Positions 52,701-60,970 of a DNA stretch of 64,000 nucleotides are shown here, in pieces. A program made the position numbers and the translations under genes. The notes beneath the pieces were generated by a model that was not told the DNA's origin, did not search any database, and saw only the letters and a list, made by a program, of their open reading frames with translations. The DNA is from Arcticibacter sp045629565 (GTDB lineage Bacteria; Bacteroidota; Bacteroidia; Sphingobacteriales; Sphingobacteriaceae): contig NZ_JAZQRL010000028.1 of assembly GCF_045629565.1 (NCBI RefSeq), positions 62,001-126,000 on the forward strand, given 5' to 3'. Numbering within the stretch: the stretch's first letter is position 1; the number at the start of each line of letters is the position of its first letter.

Positions 52701-53456
52701 GACGATGCTCAGCTTTTGCTGAAGCAGATCATCGACGAGAAGCTATTGAAAGCAAAGGCCGTGATCGGCTTTTGGCCAGCTTATTCGGATGGGGATGATA
52801 TTGTGCTTGACCTATCCGGCACAGGGAGCTTTGATGCGGATAAGACAGCCACGATATACACACTAAGGCAGCAGGCCGAGAAAGTAAAGAACGACCCGTA
52901 CTACGCTCTGGCCGATTTTATTGCACCGAAAGAGTCAGGCGTCAAAGACTATTTTGGTGGTTTTGCAGTGACTGCGGGAATCGGTACGGATGAACTGGTT
53001 GAACGGTTTGAAAAGGTGCATGACGATTATAACAGTATCATGGTTAAAGCCCTGGCGGACCGTCTGGCGGAGGCTTTCGCCGAAAGGATGCATGAGCTGG
53101 TAAGAAGGGAGTACTGGGGGTACGCGAAAGATGAGGAGCTCACGAACGCCGATCTCATCAAAGAGCAGTATCAGGGAATCAGACCGGCACCGGGATACCC
53201 GGCTTGTCCTGATCATACCGAAAAGCGAACCTTGTTTGATCTCCTGGAAGCGGAAAAGAATGCGGAGATCCATTTAACCGAGAGCTTCGCCATGTATCCG
53301 GCATCGTCGGTGAGCGGGTTTTACTTTTCGCATCCTGAGGCTCGGTACTTCGGTTTGGGAAAAATCAACAAAGACCAGGTTGAAGACTATGCGGGGCGCA
53401 GGAACGAACCGGTTGAGCTGGTGGAGAAATGGCTGGGTCCTAACCTCGCCTACTAA
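49773..53456 (+). CDS. metH: Cobalamin-dependent methionine synthase
   Basis: MetH transfers a methyl group from 5-methyltetrahydrofolate to homocysteine through cobalamin. The 1227-aa product has all four modules: homocysteine domain with zinc ligands Cys242, Cys305 and Cys306 (GGCCGTTPEHI); pterin domain (FVNIGERTNITGS near residue 350); B12 domain with the DxHxxG motif (D755, H757, G760); and the AdoMet reactivation domain (FAMYPASSVSGFYFSHPEARYF near the end). The ATG at 49773 (MDIRKELEKRI) matches family N-termini; an ATG 33 bp upstream is also in frame. Preceded by the SAM-I riboswitch and followed by metF, which supplies the methyl donor. Confidence 0.97.
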   Translation: MDIRKELEKRILVIDGAMGTMIQRYSLSEDDFRGERFKNHPCDVKGNNDLLNLTRPDIIKAIHAEYLESGADIIETNTFSTQRISMADYKMEDLSYELSFEGARIAKEVATEFTLRNPDKPRFVAGAVGPTNRTASMSPDVNDPGYRAVTFDDLVGAYDEQVRGLIDGGADVLLIETIFDTLNAKAAIFAIKEYEQVIGRKIDIMISGTITDASGRTLSGQTVEAFLNSLTHANLLSIGLNCALGAKEMRPHIEELAAKAPCYVSAYPNAGLPNEFGAYDETAHETAHLLEDFIESGFVNIVGGCCGTTPEHIGCIADKAAKVAPRKIPQVEPYMRLSGLEPVTIKPDTMFVNIGERTNITGSPKFSKLILSGNYEAALAVALQQVEGGAQIIDVNMDEGMLDSEAAMTRFLNLIASEPDIAKLPIMVDSSKWTVIENGLKCLQGKGIVNSISLKEGEEKFVRSAQTIMKYGAAIVVMAFDEQGQADNYERRIEICKRSYDILVDKVGFPPQDIIFDPNILTVATGLEEHNNYAVDFINATRWIKENLPYAKVSGGVSNISFSFRGNNVVREAMHSAFLYHAIKAGLDMGIVNAGMLEVYEEIPKELLVRVEDVLLNRREDATERLVDFAETVKAKGKEVVKDEEWRKGSVEKRLSHALVKGITEYLDDDVEEARLTYARPLQVIEGPLMDGMNIVGDLFGAGKMFLPQVVKSARVMKKAVAYLLPFIEEEKLLNPSDTSSSSAGKILMATVKGDVHDIGKNIVGVVLACNNFEVIDMGVMVPAQEILKRAKEENVDIIGLSGLITPSLDEMVHFAKEMEREGFTMPLMIGGATTSRIHAAVKVAPNYSGCAIHVLDASRSVSVCSNLMNPETRDDYIQKVKDEYAKAREAHLNKRTDKKLKTIEEARADRFRINLDAVVQTAPAFTGTKTFEDYPLEELLPYIDWTPFFHTWELKGSYPKIFNDPNVGPEAKILFDDAQLLLKQIIDEKLLKAKAVIGFWPAYSDGDDIVLDLSGTGSFDADKTATIYTLRQQAEKVKNDPYYALADFIAPKESGVKDYFGGFAVTAGIGTDELVERFEKVHDDYNSIMVKALADRLAEAFAERMHELVRREYWGYAKDEELTNADLIKEQYQGIRPAPGYPACPDHTEKRTLFDLLEAEKNAEIHLTESFAMYPASSVSGFYFSHPEARYFGLGKINKDQVEDYAGRRNEPVELVEKWLGPNLAY

Positions 53457-53490
53457 GGACTGCTTATATTTAGTTATTAAAGTTACAGCA

Positions 53491-53516
53491 GCGCAAGACA
53501 TTACCATGTCTTGCGC
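53491..53516 (+). other. Intercistronic hairpin between metH and metF
   Basis: GCGCAAGACAT (53491-53501) and ATGTCTTGCGC (53506-53516) form a perfect 11-bp stem with a TACC loop, 34 bp after the metH stop and 27 bp before the metF ATG. There is no T-run, so transcript stability or processing, rather than full termination, is the likely role. Confidence 0.6.
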
Positions 53517-53543
53517 CAGCTCCATTATAAAGAGACCATTCCG

Positions 53544-54497
53544 ATGAAAATCACCGAACATATTGAAAAAGCCGCAGGGAAAACGCTGTTTTCTTTTGAA
53601 CTCATACCTCCCATAAAAGGAAATGGAATCCAACAGATCTATGATGCCATTGATCCGCTTATGGAATTTAACCCTCCCTTCATTGATGTAACCTACCATC
53701 GGGAAGATTATATTTATAAACAACATCCCACCGGTTTGCTGGAGCAGGTTGCCTATCGGAAGCGTCCGGGAACCGTCGCTATTTGCGCTTCGATCATGAA
53801 CCGCTACAAGGTAGATGCTGTGCCGCATTTAATCTGCGGAGGCTTTACCAAGGAGGAGACAGAGAACGCGCTTATCGATCTCCAGTTTCTGGGAATCGAT
53901 AATGTTCTGGTCTTGCGTGGCGATGCCCGTAAAGCGGATGCATCTTTCATCCCAACACCAGGGGGGCACACTTATGCAACAGACTTATTAGAGCAGGTCT
54001 CGAACTTCAACCGGGGCAAATATCTGCACGATAATTACGATACCAACAGAACTGATTTTTGCATTGGAGTAGCGGGTTATCCGGAAAAGCATTTTGAAGC
54101 ACCCAACCTGAAGACAGACTTCAACTACTTGAAGAAAAAAGTGGACATGGGTGCAAATTTCATTGTTACTCAGATGTTCTTCGATAATCAAAAGTATTTT
54201 GACTTTGTCAGAACCTGTCGGGAAAACGATATTACGGTACCGATCATTCCCGGCCTGAAACCGATCACTTCGGCAAAGCAGCTGATTAATCTGCCTAAGA
54301 TATTTCATATTGACATTCCCGAGGACTTAAGCGATGCCGTTCTGGCATGCTCTGACGACAAGGCTGTGAAGGAAGCAGGAATAGAGTGGATGATTCAGCA
54401 ATCCAGGGAACTCATGAAGTTTGGTGCGCCCGTATTGCATTATTACACCATGAGCAATGCGGAACCCACGCGACGTATTGCGGAGGCTATATTTTAG
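53544..54497 (+). CDS. metF: Methylenetetrahydrofolate reductase
   Basis: MetF reduces 5,10-methylene-THF to 5-methyl-THF, the methyl donor used by MetH. The 317-aa TIM-barrel flavoprotein shows TLFSFELIPPIKG at the N-terminus, FIDVTYHRED, HLICGGFTKEETENALIDLQFLGIDNVLVLRGDAR, GANFIVTQMFFDN and VPIIPGLKPI. The ATG at 53544 is chosen since the family starts with this MKITEHIEKA-type sequence and the perfect hairpin lies just upstream. Co-regulation with metH by the SAM riboswitch is likely. Confidence 0.96.
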   Translation: MKITEHIEKAAGKTLFSFELIPPIKGNGIQQIYDAIDPLMEFNPPFIDVTYHREDYIYKQHPTGLLEQVAYRKRPGTVAICASIMNRYKVDAVPHLICGGFTKEETENALIDLQFLGIDNVLVLRGDARKADASFIPTPGGHTYATDLLEQVSNFNRGKYLHDNYDTNRTDFCIGVAGYPEKHFEAPNLKTDFNYLKKKVDMGANFIVTQMFFDNQKYFDFVRTCRENDITVPIIPGLKPITSAKQLINLPKIFHIDIPEDLSDAVLACSDDKAVKEAGIEWMIQQSRELMKFGAPVLHYYTMSNAEPTRRIAEAIF

Positions 54498-54535
54498 GTT
54501 GTGCTATTGCTGCGCGGCTGGCAACGTTATACAGA

Positions 54536-54569
54536 AAAGGGAAGCTCATTGCATGGTGAGCTTCCCTTT
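54536..54569. terminator. Bidirectional terminator between metF and thrC
   Basis: AAAGGGAAGCTCA (54536-54548) and TGAGCTTCCCTTT (54557-54569) form a perfect 13-bp stem with an 8-nt loop. T-rich sequence is available on both sides, so it can end both the met transcript and the thr operon. Confidence 0.85.
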
Positions 54570-54590
54570 CTCAATATCTGGTGGAGCGAA

Positions 54591-55898
54591 TTAACTGTTG
54601 AGCAGGTAATTCTTGAATGATTCATAATCTGCGCCCATTTCAACAGACTGCTTAGGCTTGCCGAGAAGGTCCGCAACCTGATCCGGGATGGTGATACTGT
54701 CCTTAATCTTGCCTTCGTATACATCAGGAAACTTGCAGGGGTGAGCTGTTGACAGAAAGACCGCTGTACTCGTATTGTCTCTGGAATCGTAACGATACTG
54801 ACCGATTGCCATCCAGGCAATCGCTGTATGCGGACAAACTACATATTGGTAATCTTCAAATACTACATTGACCGCATCTGCCGTTTGACCATCATCATAA
54901 CTGTAACCCGTTACCACTTCTTTCAGGGCCTCTGCATCATCATGAAAAAGGTTCATAATCCTGACCCAGTTACTTGGATTCCCGACGTCCATTGCGTTTG
55001 ATAACGTTGCAACAGATGGCTTAGGCGTATAAACACCGGTTTGCAGAAACTGAGGGACGGTGTCATTAATATTAGTTGCCGCAATGAAATGCTTTACGGG
55101 AAGCCCCAGCTTCCAGGCCAGCAGACCGGCACCTATGTTGCCGAAATTTCCGCTTGGGACGGAGAATATGATATCGGTTTTACCTTGCCGCTTCAATTGC
55201 GCATAAGCATTGAAATAATAGAAAGTCTGCGGGATGAGCCTGGCGATATTGATAGAATTCGCCGAGGTGAGACGAAACTTTTCGTTCAGATCCTTGTCGG
55301 TAAAGGCTTGTTTAACCAGCGCCTGGCAATCATCAAATGTGCCGTCGATTTCCACAGCGCGGATATTCTGACCGTTCGTGGTAAGCTGCAGCTCTTGTAT
55401 CAGGCTTACTTTGCCTCTGGGGTACAAGATGGTGACCTGCGTGTTCTCCACACCCAGGAAGCCTAAGGCGACAGCTCCGCCGGTATCACCGGAAGTCGCT
55501 ACCAATACGTTGAGCGTCTTTTCTCCGTCTTCCATAAAATACCCCATCACACGGCTCATGAAGCGTGCTCCGAAGTCTTTAAACGCAAGTGACGGACCAT
55601 GGAATAGTTCCAGAACATAGGTATCCTCATCGAGCTTTACTACCGGAGCCGGGAAATTTATCGCATCTGCTACGATAGATTTCAGGTCATCTTCAGGAAT
55701 GGCACCATCAAGAATATGGTTAGCCACTTTGAACGCAATCTGCTCCAGCGAGCACATCTCGATGTTGTCCAGAAACTCTGCGTCTAAGGGCGTGATCGTG
55801 TCCGGCATATAAAGTCCCTTGTCCTGCGGCATGCTGTTGAACACGGCCTCCTTGAAATCAACGGTGAGGCCAGGGTTGTTTGTGCTGTATAATTTCAT
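54591..55898 (-). CDS. thrC: Threonine synthase
   Basis: ThrC converts O-phosphohomoserine to threonine with pyridoxal phosphate. The 435-aa protein starts MKLYSTNNPGLTVDFKEAV, has the PLP-lysine motif in HGPSLAFKDFGARFM, the SGDTGGAVALGFLG phosphate-binding loop and SVPSGNFGNIGAGLLAWKLGLP. It is the last gene of thrABC, 5 bp after thrB, and ends at the shared terminator. Confidence 0.96.
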   Translation of the reverse strand: MKLYSTNNPGLTVDFKEAVFNSMPQDKGLYMPDTITPLDAEFLDNIEMCSLEQIAFKVANHILDGAIPEDDLKSIVADAINFPAPVVKLDEDTYVLELFHGPSLAFKDFGARFMSRVMGYFMEDGEKTLNVLVATSGDTGGAVALGFLGVENTQVTILYPRGKVSLIQELQLTTNGQNIRAVEIDGTFDDCQALVKQAFTDKDLNEKFRLTSANSINIARLIPQTFYYFNAYAQLKRQGKTDIIFSVPSGNFGNIGAGLLAWKLGLPVKHFIAATNINDTVPQFLQTGVYTPKPSVATLSNAMDVGNPSNWVRIMNLFHDDAEALKEVVTGYSYDDGQTADAVNVVFEDYQYVVCPHTAIAWMAIGQYRYDSRDNTSTAVFLSTAHPCKFPDVYEGKIKDSITIPDQVADLLGKPKQSVEMGADYESFKNYLLNS

Positions 55899-55903
55899 CT
55901 CTC

Positions 55904-56839
55904 TTAATCTAAAATACGTGGTCCTTCACCATTTATGGGAGACACGTATGTTTGACATCCTATTTGTAATGCGTTTAAGTGCTTCTTTATTTCTGACGTG
56001 ATCTTGTCAGCGGTTTCCTTATCCCTGGCAAAGGAGAATACGGAAGGACCCGATCCGGAGATACCAAAACTAACGGCACCAAGGTTCATGGCTATTTCAC
56101 GCAGTTTATAAAAGTCGGGTATCAATATGGAGCGAACGGGTTCCACCAGCACATCTATCATGCTCCGGCCGATGAGGTCGATGTCTTTGGTATATAAGCC
56201 AGAGACCAGACCAGCAACATTTCCCCATTGTATTACAGCGTCCTTAAGGAAGACCTTATCACGGATCATACGCCTCGCGTCGCGGGTAGGGACGTCAACA
56301 TCAGGGAAGACGATGGCGCAATACAATGACTCGGGGTAAGGCAGCTTAATCAGGTCAAGCGGCTCGTAGCTGCGGATCAGGATAAAGCCTCCCAATAATG
56401 CCGGGGCAACGTTGTCGGCATGTCCTGAGCCACATGCCAGCTCCTCCCCTTTCATAGCGAAGGGCACGAGATCCATGCGGCTTAATGGTTCATCCAGCAA
56501 CGTGTTGATTGCATATAAGCCGGCAACTGTACTTGCGGAACTGGATCCAAGTCCGCTACCGATCGGCATTTTCTTATGGAGTTCTATTTCCACCCCTATA
56601 TCTGGCCGGCCGATATGCGCAAGATAATCCTGTACACTGGCACTAACCGTATTTTTTGAAGCATCCATAGGCAGCCTTCCGTCGTCGCCTGTTATTTTAG
56701 TAATGATGACACCAGGCTCGGCTTTCCGGCGCATGATGACCTCATCACCCGGAGCATCTACTGCAAAGCCGAGCACATCAAAACCGCATACTACATTCGC
56801 TACTGTAGCAGGGGCAAAAACTTTAATAGACTCTTTCAT
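55904..56839 (-). CDS. thrB: Homoserine kinase
   Basis: ThrB phosphorylates homoserine. The 311-aa GHMP kinase shows KVFAPATVANVVCGFDVLGFA at the N-terminus, the ATP-binding PIGSGLGSSSASTVAGLYAIN loop (~residues 91-111), and the GHMP C-terminal motif AVSFGISGSGPSVFSFA. Its ATG overlaps the thrA stop (TAATG), so the two are translationally coupled in thrABC. Confidence 0.96.
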   Translation of the reverse strand: MKESIKVFAPATVANVVCGFDVLGFAVDAPGDEVIMRRKAEPGVIITKITGDDGRLPMDASKNTVSASVQDYLAHIGRPDIGVEIELHKKMPIGSGLGSSSASTVAGLYAINTLLDEPLSRMDLVPFAMKGEELACGSGHADNVAPALLGGFILIRSYEPLDLIKLPYPESLYCAIVFPDVDVPTRDARRMIRDKVFLKDAVIQWGNVAGLVSGLYTKDIDLIGRSMIDVLVEPVRSILIPDFYKLREIAMNLGAVSFGISGSGPSVFSFARDKETADKITSEIKKHLNALQIGCQTYVSPINGEGPRILD

Positions 56840-59286
56840 TATGCTCCTACATTAACGATGTCAGAAAATACACCGGCAGCGGTAACTTCAGCTCCTGCAC
56901 CCGGACCTTTTACAACAAGCGGACGGTCTTTATATCTGTCTGTGGTAAATGATATAATATTGTCACTGCCCGACAGCATATAGAAGGCGTGGGAGTCATC
57001 TACCATTTGCAAGGTGATAGCAACCTTTCCATCTTCCAGTTTACCGATATACCTGAGCACCTTTCCAGTCGCTTCAGCTTCCTTTTTTATCTGCTCGAAA
57101 TAGTCGTTATTGGCGAGTAGCTCCGCATAGAATTCGTCAACTGACTGGGCATCCAGACATGATTGCGGAAGAATGTTCTGTATGCGGATATCACTCTGCT
57201 CGAGCTCATGACCTGCGTCACGGGCGAGGATTAGCATTTTTCTCATGAAGTCCATACCACTAAGGTCATCACGTGGATCGGGCTCCGTAAAGCCTTTCTC
57301 CTGGGCGAGTTTCACGACATCGTGGAAGCTGGCATCACCTTTGAAATTGTTAAATATAAATGAGATGGTACCCGAAAGGATTGCCTCTATGCGAATCACC
57401 CTATCTCCGCTCATCATCAGATCTTTCAAAGTCCGGATGATCGGCAGGCCGGCACCTACATTGGTTTCATAGTAAAAGTCAACGCCATGCTTATGAGCCA
57501 GGTCACGGAAATGACGATACTGGGCATAGTCGGACGAGTTTCCTATTTTGTTACAAGTCACGACGGAGATATTGGAGCTGAATACTTCGGCGTAGCGGCT
57601 GATTGGAAGAGCGCTTGCTGTATTGTCTACAAAAACGGCGTTGGGGAGGTTCATTTCCTTCATCCGGGAAATGAACAAGTCAAGATCGGCATCTTCACCG
57701 GATTCAAACAGCACCTCCTGCAGGTTCTCCAGGTTCAGACCTTCCTGATTAAACGCCATCTTCCGGCTGTTGCTGATACCGATCACATTGATCAGTATGC
57801 CGTTCTGTTTCTGCAGAAAGTCCCTGTGTTCTCCTATCTGGCGGAACAACGTTTTACCGATATTACCGGTTCCAAGACAGAATACGTTAAGGGTCTTCTT
57901 CAGATCCGTATAGAAAGCGTCATGGACAGCGTTTAAAGCCTTCGCCAGGTCATGACGTGATATAATCACCGATATATTGTACTCGGACGAACCCTGGGCA
58001 ATAGCTCTTACATTGACACCATTCCTGCCAAGCGCCTGGAAGAGGGTTCCGGAGATACCGGGAGTTTCTTTCATGTTCTCACCGACGATCGCCAGGATAG
58101 AGAGAGATTCTTCGATGACGGGAAGGTCTATCTTTTTGGCTTCCAGTTCGAGTTCAAACTCACGCTCTATAAGTCTTCTGGCGTTCAACGCGTCTGCCGG
58201 CTTGACAGCAAATGTAATACTGTGTTCAGATGACGACTGGGTAATGAGGATCACGTTAATCTGCTCTCGCGCGAGCAATGAGAATAACCTTCCGCTAAAT
58301 CCTGCCTTACCCACCATTCCGCTGCCCTGCAAGTTCAGGAGGCTGATCTCGTTGATGGATGATATTCCTTTGATATTATGCTTTGCATCCCGGCAATCAT
58401 GACGGATAACTGTTCCGGGAAACTCCGGCTCAAACGTATTGCGAATAACAATAGGGATCTTTTTAAGAAAGGCCGGGATCATGGTTGGAGGATAAATAAC
58501 TTTCGCCCCGAAATAGGAAAGCTCCATTGCCTCAGTATACGATAACTCTTCCAGAGGAAAGGCCTTTTTTACCATACGAGGGTCTGCGGTCATCATTCCA
58601 TTCACATCTGTCCAGATCTCGATAGCTTCACAGTGAAGTGCAGAACCGATCAGCGCAGCAGTATAGTCACTTCCTCCGCGTCCAAGAGTCGTTATCCTGC
58701 CTTCTTCGTTGCTTGCGATAAAGCCGGTAACAAAAATAAGCTTTGCTGCATGCTGTTGGTAAAAATCACGAATAAGCATTTCAGAAAGAGGCGTATTCAC
58801 ATGTGCCTGTCCGAAGTTGCTGTCTGTTCTGACGAGCTCGGTAGCATCAGCAAATACTGCTTCTCCAAAATGCTGCTCTGCGATCTTACTTACCAGTAAG
58901 GTGGAGCAGCGCTCACCATAGCTCAAAACAAGGTCATTAATCCTTGGGGTTAGTTCGCGCAGACTCGAAATACCTTGCAGGATATCTTCCAGCTCGTTAA
59001 AATACAATTTCAGCCTGGTGAACACCGGGTTTTGGCGAGGGACATCAAGCAGTGCTTTGATGACATCAAAATGTCTGTTTTGAAGCTCTGCCAGGTATTC
59101 TGTGAAGCTTTCACCTGACGCGGCTTTACTGGCCATCGTAGAAAGAAGGTTGGTTACTCCTCCCATAGCGGAGAGTACAACTATAGGAGACCCGTTATCT
59201 GCTGTTTCCCGTTTAAGAATTTCGATTATGGCGCTTATACTTTTTTCTGAGCCTACGGAAGTACCGCCAAATTTAAGAACCTTCAT
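56839..59286 (-). CDS. thrA: Bifunctional aspartate kinase / homoserine dehydrogenase I
   Basis: ThrA catalyses the first and third steps from aspartate to threonine. The 815-aa fusion starts with the kinase (MKVLKFGGTSVGSEKSI; WTDVNGMMTADPRMV near residue 230). Two ACT regulatory domains follow (~310-450, including GTLFQALGRNGVNVRAIAQGSSEYNISVII), then the homoserine dehydrogenase (FCLGTGNIGKTLFRQI ~465-480; NVGAGLPIIRTLKDLMMSGD, Asp/Lys catalytic region). Length matches E. coli ThrA. It is the first gene of the operon and is preceded by the Thr/Ile attenuator described separately. Confidence 0.97.
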   Translation of the reverse strand: MKVLKFGGTSVGSEKSISAIIEILKRETADNGSPIVVLSAMGGVTNLLSTMASKAASGESFTEYLAELQNRHFDVIKALLDVPRQNPVFTRLKLYFNELEDILQGISSLRELTPRINDLVLSYGERCSTLLVSKIAEQHFGEAVFADATELVRTDSNFGQAHVNTPLSEMLIRDFYQQHAAKLIFVTGFIASNEEGRITTLGRGGSDYTAALIGSALHCEAIEIWTDVNGMMTADPRMVKKAFPLEELSYTEAMELSYFGAKVIYPPTMIPAFLKKIPIVIRNTFEPEFPGTVIRHDCRDAKHNIKGISSINEISLLNLQGSGMVGKAGFSGRLFSLLAREQINVILITQSSSEHSITFAVKPADALNARRLIEREFELELEAKKIDLPVIEESLSILAIVGENMKETPGISGTLFQALGRNGVNVRAIAQGSSEYNISVIISRHDLAKALNAVHDAFYTDLKKTLNVFCLGTGNIGKTLFRQIGEHRDFLQKQNGILINVIGISNSRKMAFNQEGLNLENLQEVLFESGEDADLDLFISRMKEMNLPNAVFVDNTASALPISRYAEVFSSNISVVTCNKIGNSSDYAQYRHFRDLAHKHGVDFYYETNVGAGLPIIRTLKDLMMSGDRVIRIEAILSGTISFIFNNFKGDASFHDVVKLAQEKGFTEPDPRDDLSGMDFMRKMLILARDAGHELEQSDIRIQNILPQSCLDAQSVDEFYAELLANNDYFEQIKKEAEATGKVLRYIGKLEDGKVAITLQMVDDSHAFYMLSGSDNIISFTTDRYKDRPLVVKGPGAGAEVTAAGVFSDIVNVGA

Positions 59287-59302
59287 TTATTCGTTATTTT
59301 AT

Positions 59303-59339
59303 AAAAAAAGCGCCTTCCCCTTATCGGAGGAAGGCGCTT
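59303..59339 (-). terminator. Attenuator terminator upstream of thrA
   Basis: On the minus strand AAGCGCCTTCC (59339-59329), a 10-nt loop and GGAAGGCGCTT (59318-59308) form an 11-bp stem followed by TTTTTTT, ending 17 bp before the thrA start. Located between the leader ORF stop and thrA, it is a textbook attenuator terminator. CTTCCTCC (59333-59326) in its 5' arm and loop is complementary to GGAGGAAG (59390-59383) inside the leader ORF, giving a competing antiterminator of 8 bp. Confidence 0.85.
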
Positions 59340-59366
59340 GTAATGGTTTCTTTTTTTATGTTAAAG

Positions 59367-59450
59367 TTACACCATAACCGATCTTCCTCCAGGCCATATC
59401 AGCGTGATGGTAGTAGTCGTAATAAAAATGGTATAGATAAGTATATTCAT
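59367..59450 (-). CDS. thrL: thr operon leader peptide (Thr/Ile-rich)
   Basis: This 27-codon ORF starts at ATG 59450 and stops with TAA at 59369-59367. Twelve of 27 residues are Thr (6) or Ile (6), concentrated in TIFITTTTITLI (codons 7-18), the pattern of threonine-operon leader peptides that make ribosomes stall when charged tRNA-Thr or tRNA-Ile is short. It lies 80 bp upstream of thrA, between a promoter-like element and an intrinsic terminator. The peptide itself has no expected function. It is not homologous in sequence to E. coli ThrL beyond composition. Confidence 0.8.
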   Translation of the reverse strand: MNILIYTIFITTTTITLIWPGGRSVMV

Positions 59451-59459
59451 TTTGTGTGC

Positions 59460-59492
59460 CTAAAATACGCAGTTAATATCAATAAAACCAAG
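59460..59492 (-). promoter_or_regulatory. Promoter of the thr leader transcript
   Basis: On the minus strand CTTG (59492-59489), a 21-bp spacer and TATTTTAG (59467-59460; 7 of 8 to TAnnTTTG) form a near-consensus promoter. Its -7 element ends 9 nt before the leader ATG, so the leader mRNA would have a very short 5' end. Confidence 0.45.
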
Positions 59493-59587
59493 TGGCTGAC
59501 ACTTTTTTTGACTAAAAAAGCTTTTGGGGACATAATTATGTTATAAGAAGCATCCGGTTTATCCGCAATTCTTAAATTTACAGCTTT

Positions 59588-60508
59588 ATGCAAGGATTAG
59601 TTATTAAGTCTACGGGGAGTTGGTATCAGGTTGCGACCGACACAGGGAATATTGTGGACTGCCGTATAAAGGGAAAGTTCAGAACGAAGGATATACAGAC
59701 AACCAATCCGATAGCCGTTGGGGACCGGGTGGATATTGAAATGGAGCCAGAGCAAAGAACCGGCATCATTACCCATCTCGTTCCGAGAAAAAACTATATT
59801 ATACGTAAGTCGGTCAACCTGTCTAAACAGGCTCAGATTATTGCGGCAAACCTGGATCAGGCATTTTTGGTCGTTACACTTGCCTCCCCAAGGACATCGC
59901 TTGGCTTCATTGACCGATTTCTGGTGACAGCTGAGGCCTATGATATCCCTGCCAAGCTAATCTTTAATAAGCTCGACCTTTTCAGCGAGGAAGGCATGGA
60001 GATACTTGCCGAATACAAACATATATATACCAGCATCGGGTATCCATGCTATGAAGTTTCTGCGCTTGAAGGTACTAATCTCGACATCATCGAAGGACTG
60101 CTTAAAGATAAGGTCAGCCTTTTCTCCGGTCATTCGGGTGTGGGTAAGTCTACGCTCATCAACACGCTGATCCCGGGCATGAGTCTGAAGACCGGGGAGA
60201 TATCCGACTGGAGCGATCAAGGGAAGCATACAACCACCTTTGCTGAGATGCACCCCCTTCCGGGTGGTGGTTACCTTATTGATTCGCCGGGAATACGAGA
60301 GCTGGGGGTAATTGACATTGACAAGGGTGAACTGGGGCATTTCTTTCCGGAGATGCGAAAGCGCATGAATGAGTGCAGATTCAATAATTGCCGCCACATC
60401 AATGAACCGGGATGTTCTGTACTTGAGGCGGTTAAAAATAATGACATAGAGCTTTCCCGCTATGAAAGTTACCTGAGCATTTTTCACAATCACGACACCA
60501 GAAGCTAA
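59588..60508 (+). CDS. rsgA: Ribosome small-subunit-dependent GTPase A
   Basis: RsgA (YjeQ) is a circularly permuted GTPase that checks late 30S assembly. The 306-aa protein has an N-terminal OB fold (MQGLVIKSTGSWYQVATDTGNIVDCRIKG), permuted GTPase motifs (G4 NKLDL, then G1 GHSGVGKSTLINTL, then G3 DSPGI) and a C-terminal zinc-binding region with MNECRFNNCRHINEPGCSVLEAV. It is divergent from the thr operon and its stop overlaps the dtd start (TAATG). Confidence 0.96.
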   Translation: MQGLVIKSTGSWYQVATDTGNIVDCRIKGKFRTKDIQTTNPIAVGDRVDIEMEPEQRTGIITHLVPRKNYIIRKSVNLSKQAQIIAANLDQAFLVVTLASPRTSLGFIDRFLVTAEAYDIPAKLIFNKLDLFSEEGMEILAEYKHIYTSIGYPCYEVSALEGTNLDIIEGLLKDKVSLFSGHSGVGKSTLINTLIPGMSLKTGEISDWSDQGKHTTTFAEMHPLPGGGYLIDSPGIRELGVIDIDKGELGHFFPEMRKRMNECRFNNCRHINEPGCSVLEAVKNNDIELSRYESYLSIFHNHDTRS

Positions 60509-60966
60509 TGAGAGCAGTTATTCAACGTGTAACAGAAGCTTCGTGTATAGTGGATGGAGAAGTAACAGGATCTATCCGGCAAGGCTTGCTGGTGTTGCTT
60601 GGCGTTGAGGAAACTGACACGGATACAGACATTATCTGGCTCGCCCAGAAGATTGTCCATATGCGAATCTTTGGTGACGACGAGGGGAAGATGAACCGCT
60701 CACTGGTTGACATCCATGGCTCTATTTTACTCGTTTCACAATTTACGCTGTTCGCCTCAACCAAAAAGGGGAACCGGCCGGGATTCACCCGTGCTGCAAA
60801 GCCCGGCACCGCTATACCTGTGTATGAACAGATGAAGGCGGAGCTTTCCAGACTTACCGGCATGACGATAGCAACAGGCATCTTTGGTGCCGATATGAAA
60901 ATCAATCTGGTCAATGACGGTCCGGTCACGATCGTGATGGACACACAGGACAAAGACAATCACTAA
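60508..60966 (+). CDS. dtd: D-aminoacyl-tRNA deacylase
   Basis: Dtd removes D-amino acids mischarged onto tRNA. The 152-aa protein shows the family N-terminus MRAVIQRVTEASCIVDGEVTGSI, the SQFTLFASTKKGNRPGFTRAA active-site region and the cis-Pro-type motif FGADMKINLVNDGPVTIVMDT. It is translationally coupled to rsgA and followed after 4 bp by the MazG-like gene. Confidence 0.95.
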   Translation: MRAVIQRVTEASCIVDGEVTGSIRQGLLVLLGVEETDTDTDIIWLAQKIVHMRIFGDDEGKMNRSLVDIHGSILLVSQFTLFASTKKGNRPGFTRAAKPGTAIPVYEQMKAELSRLTGMTIATGIFGADMKINLVNDGPVTIVMDTQDKDNH

Positions 60967-60970
60967 GGAT

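Noticed and set aside
50025..53273. Several long minus-strand frames opposite metH
   Set aside because: They are antisense shadows of a gene with clear catalytic motifs, have poor codon patterns and no supporting promoters.
59530..59541. Palindrome ACATAATTATGT between thr leader and rsgA as an operator
   Set aside because: A short A/T-rich palindrome with no linked regulator; chance is a sufficient explanation.
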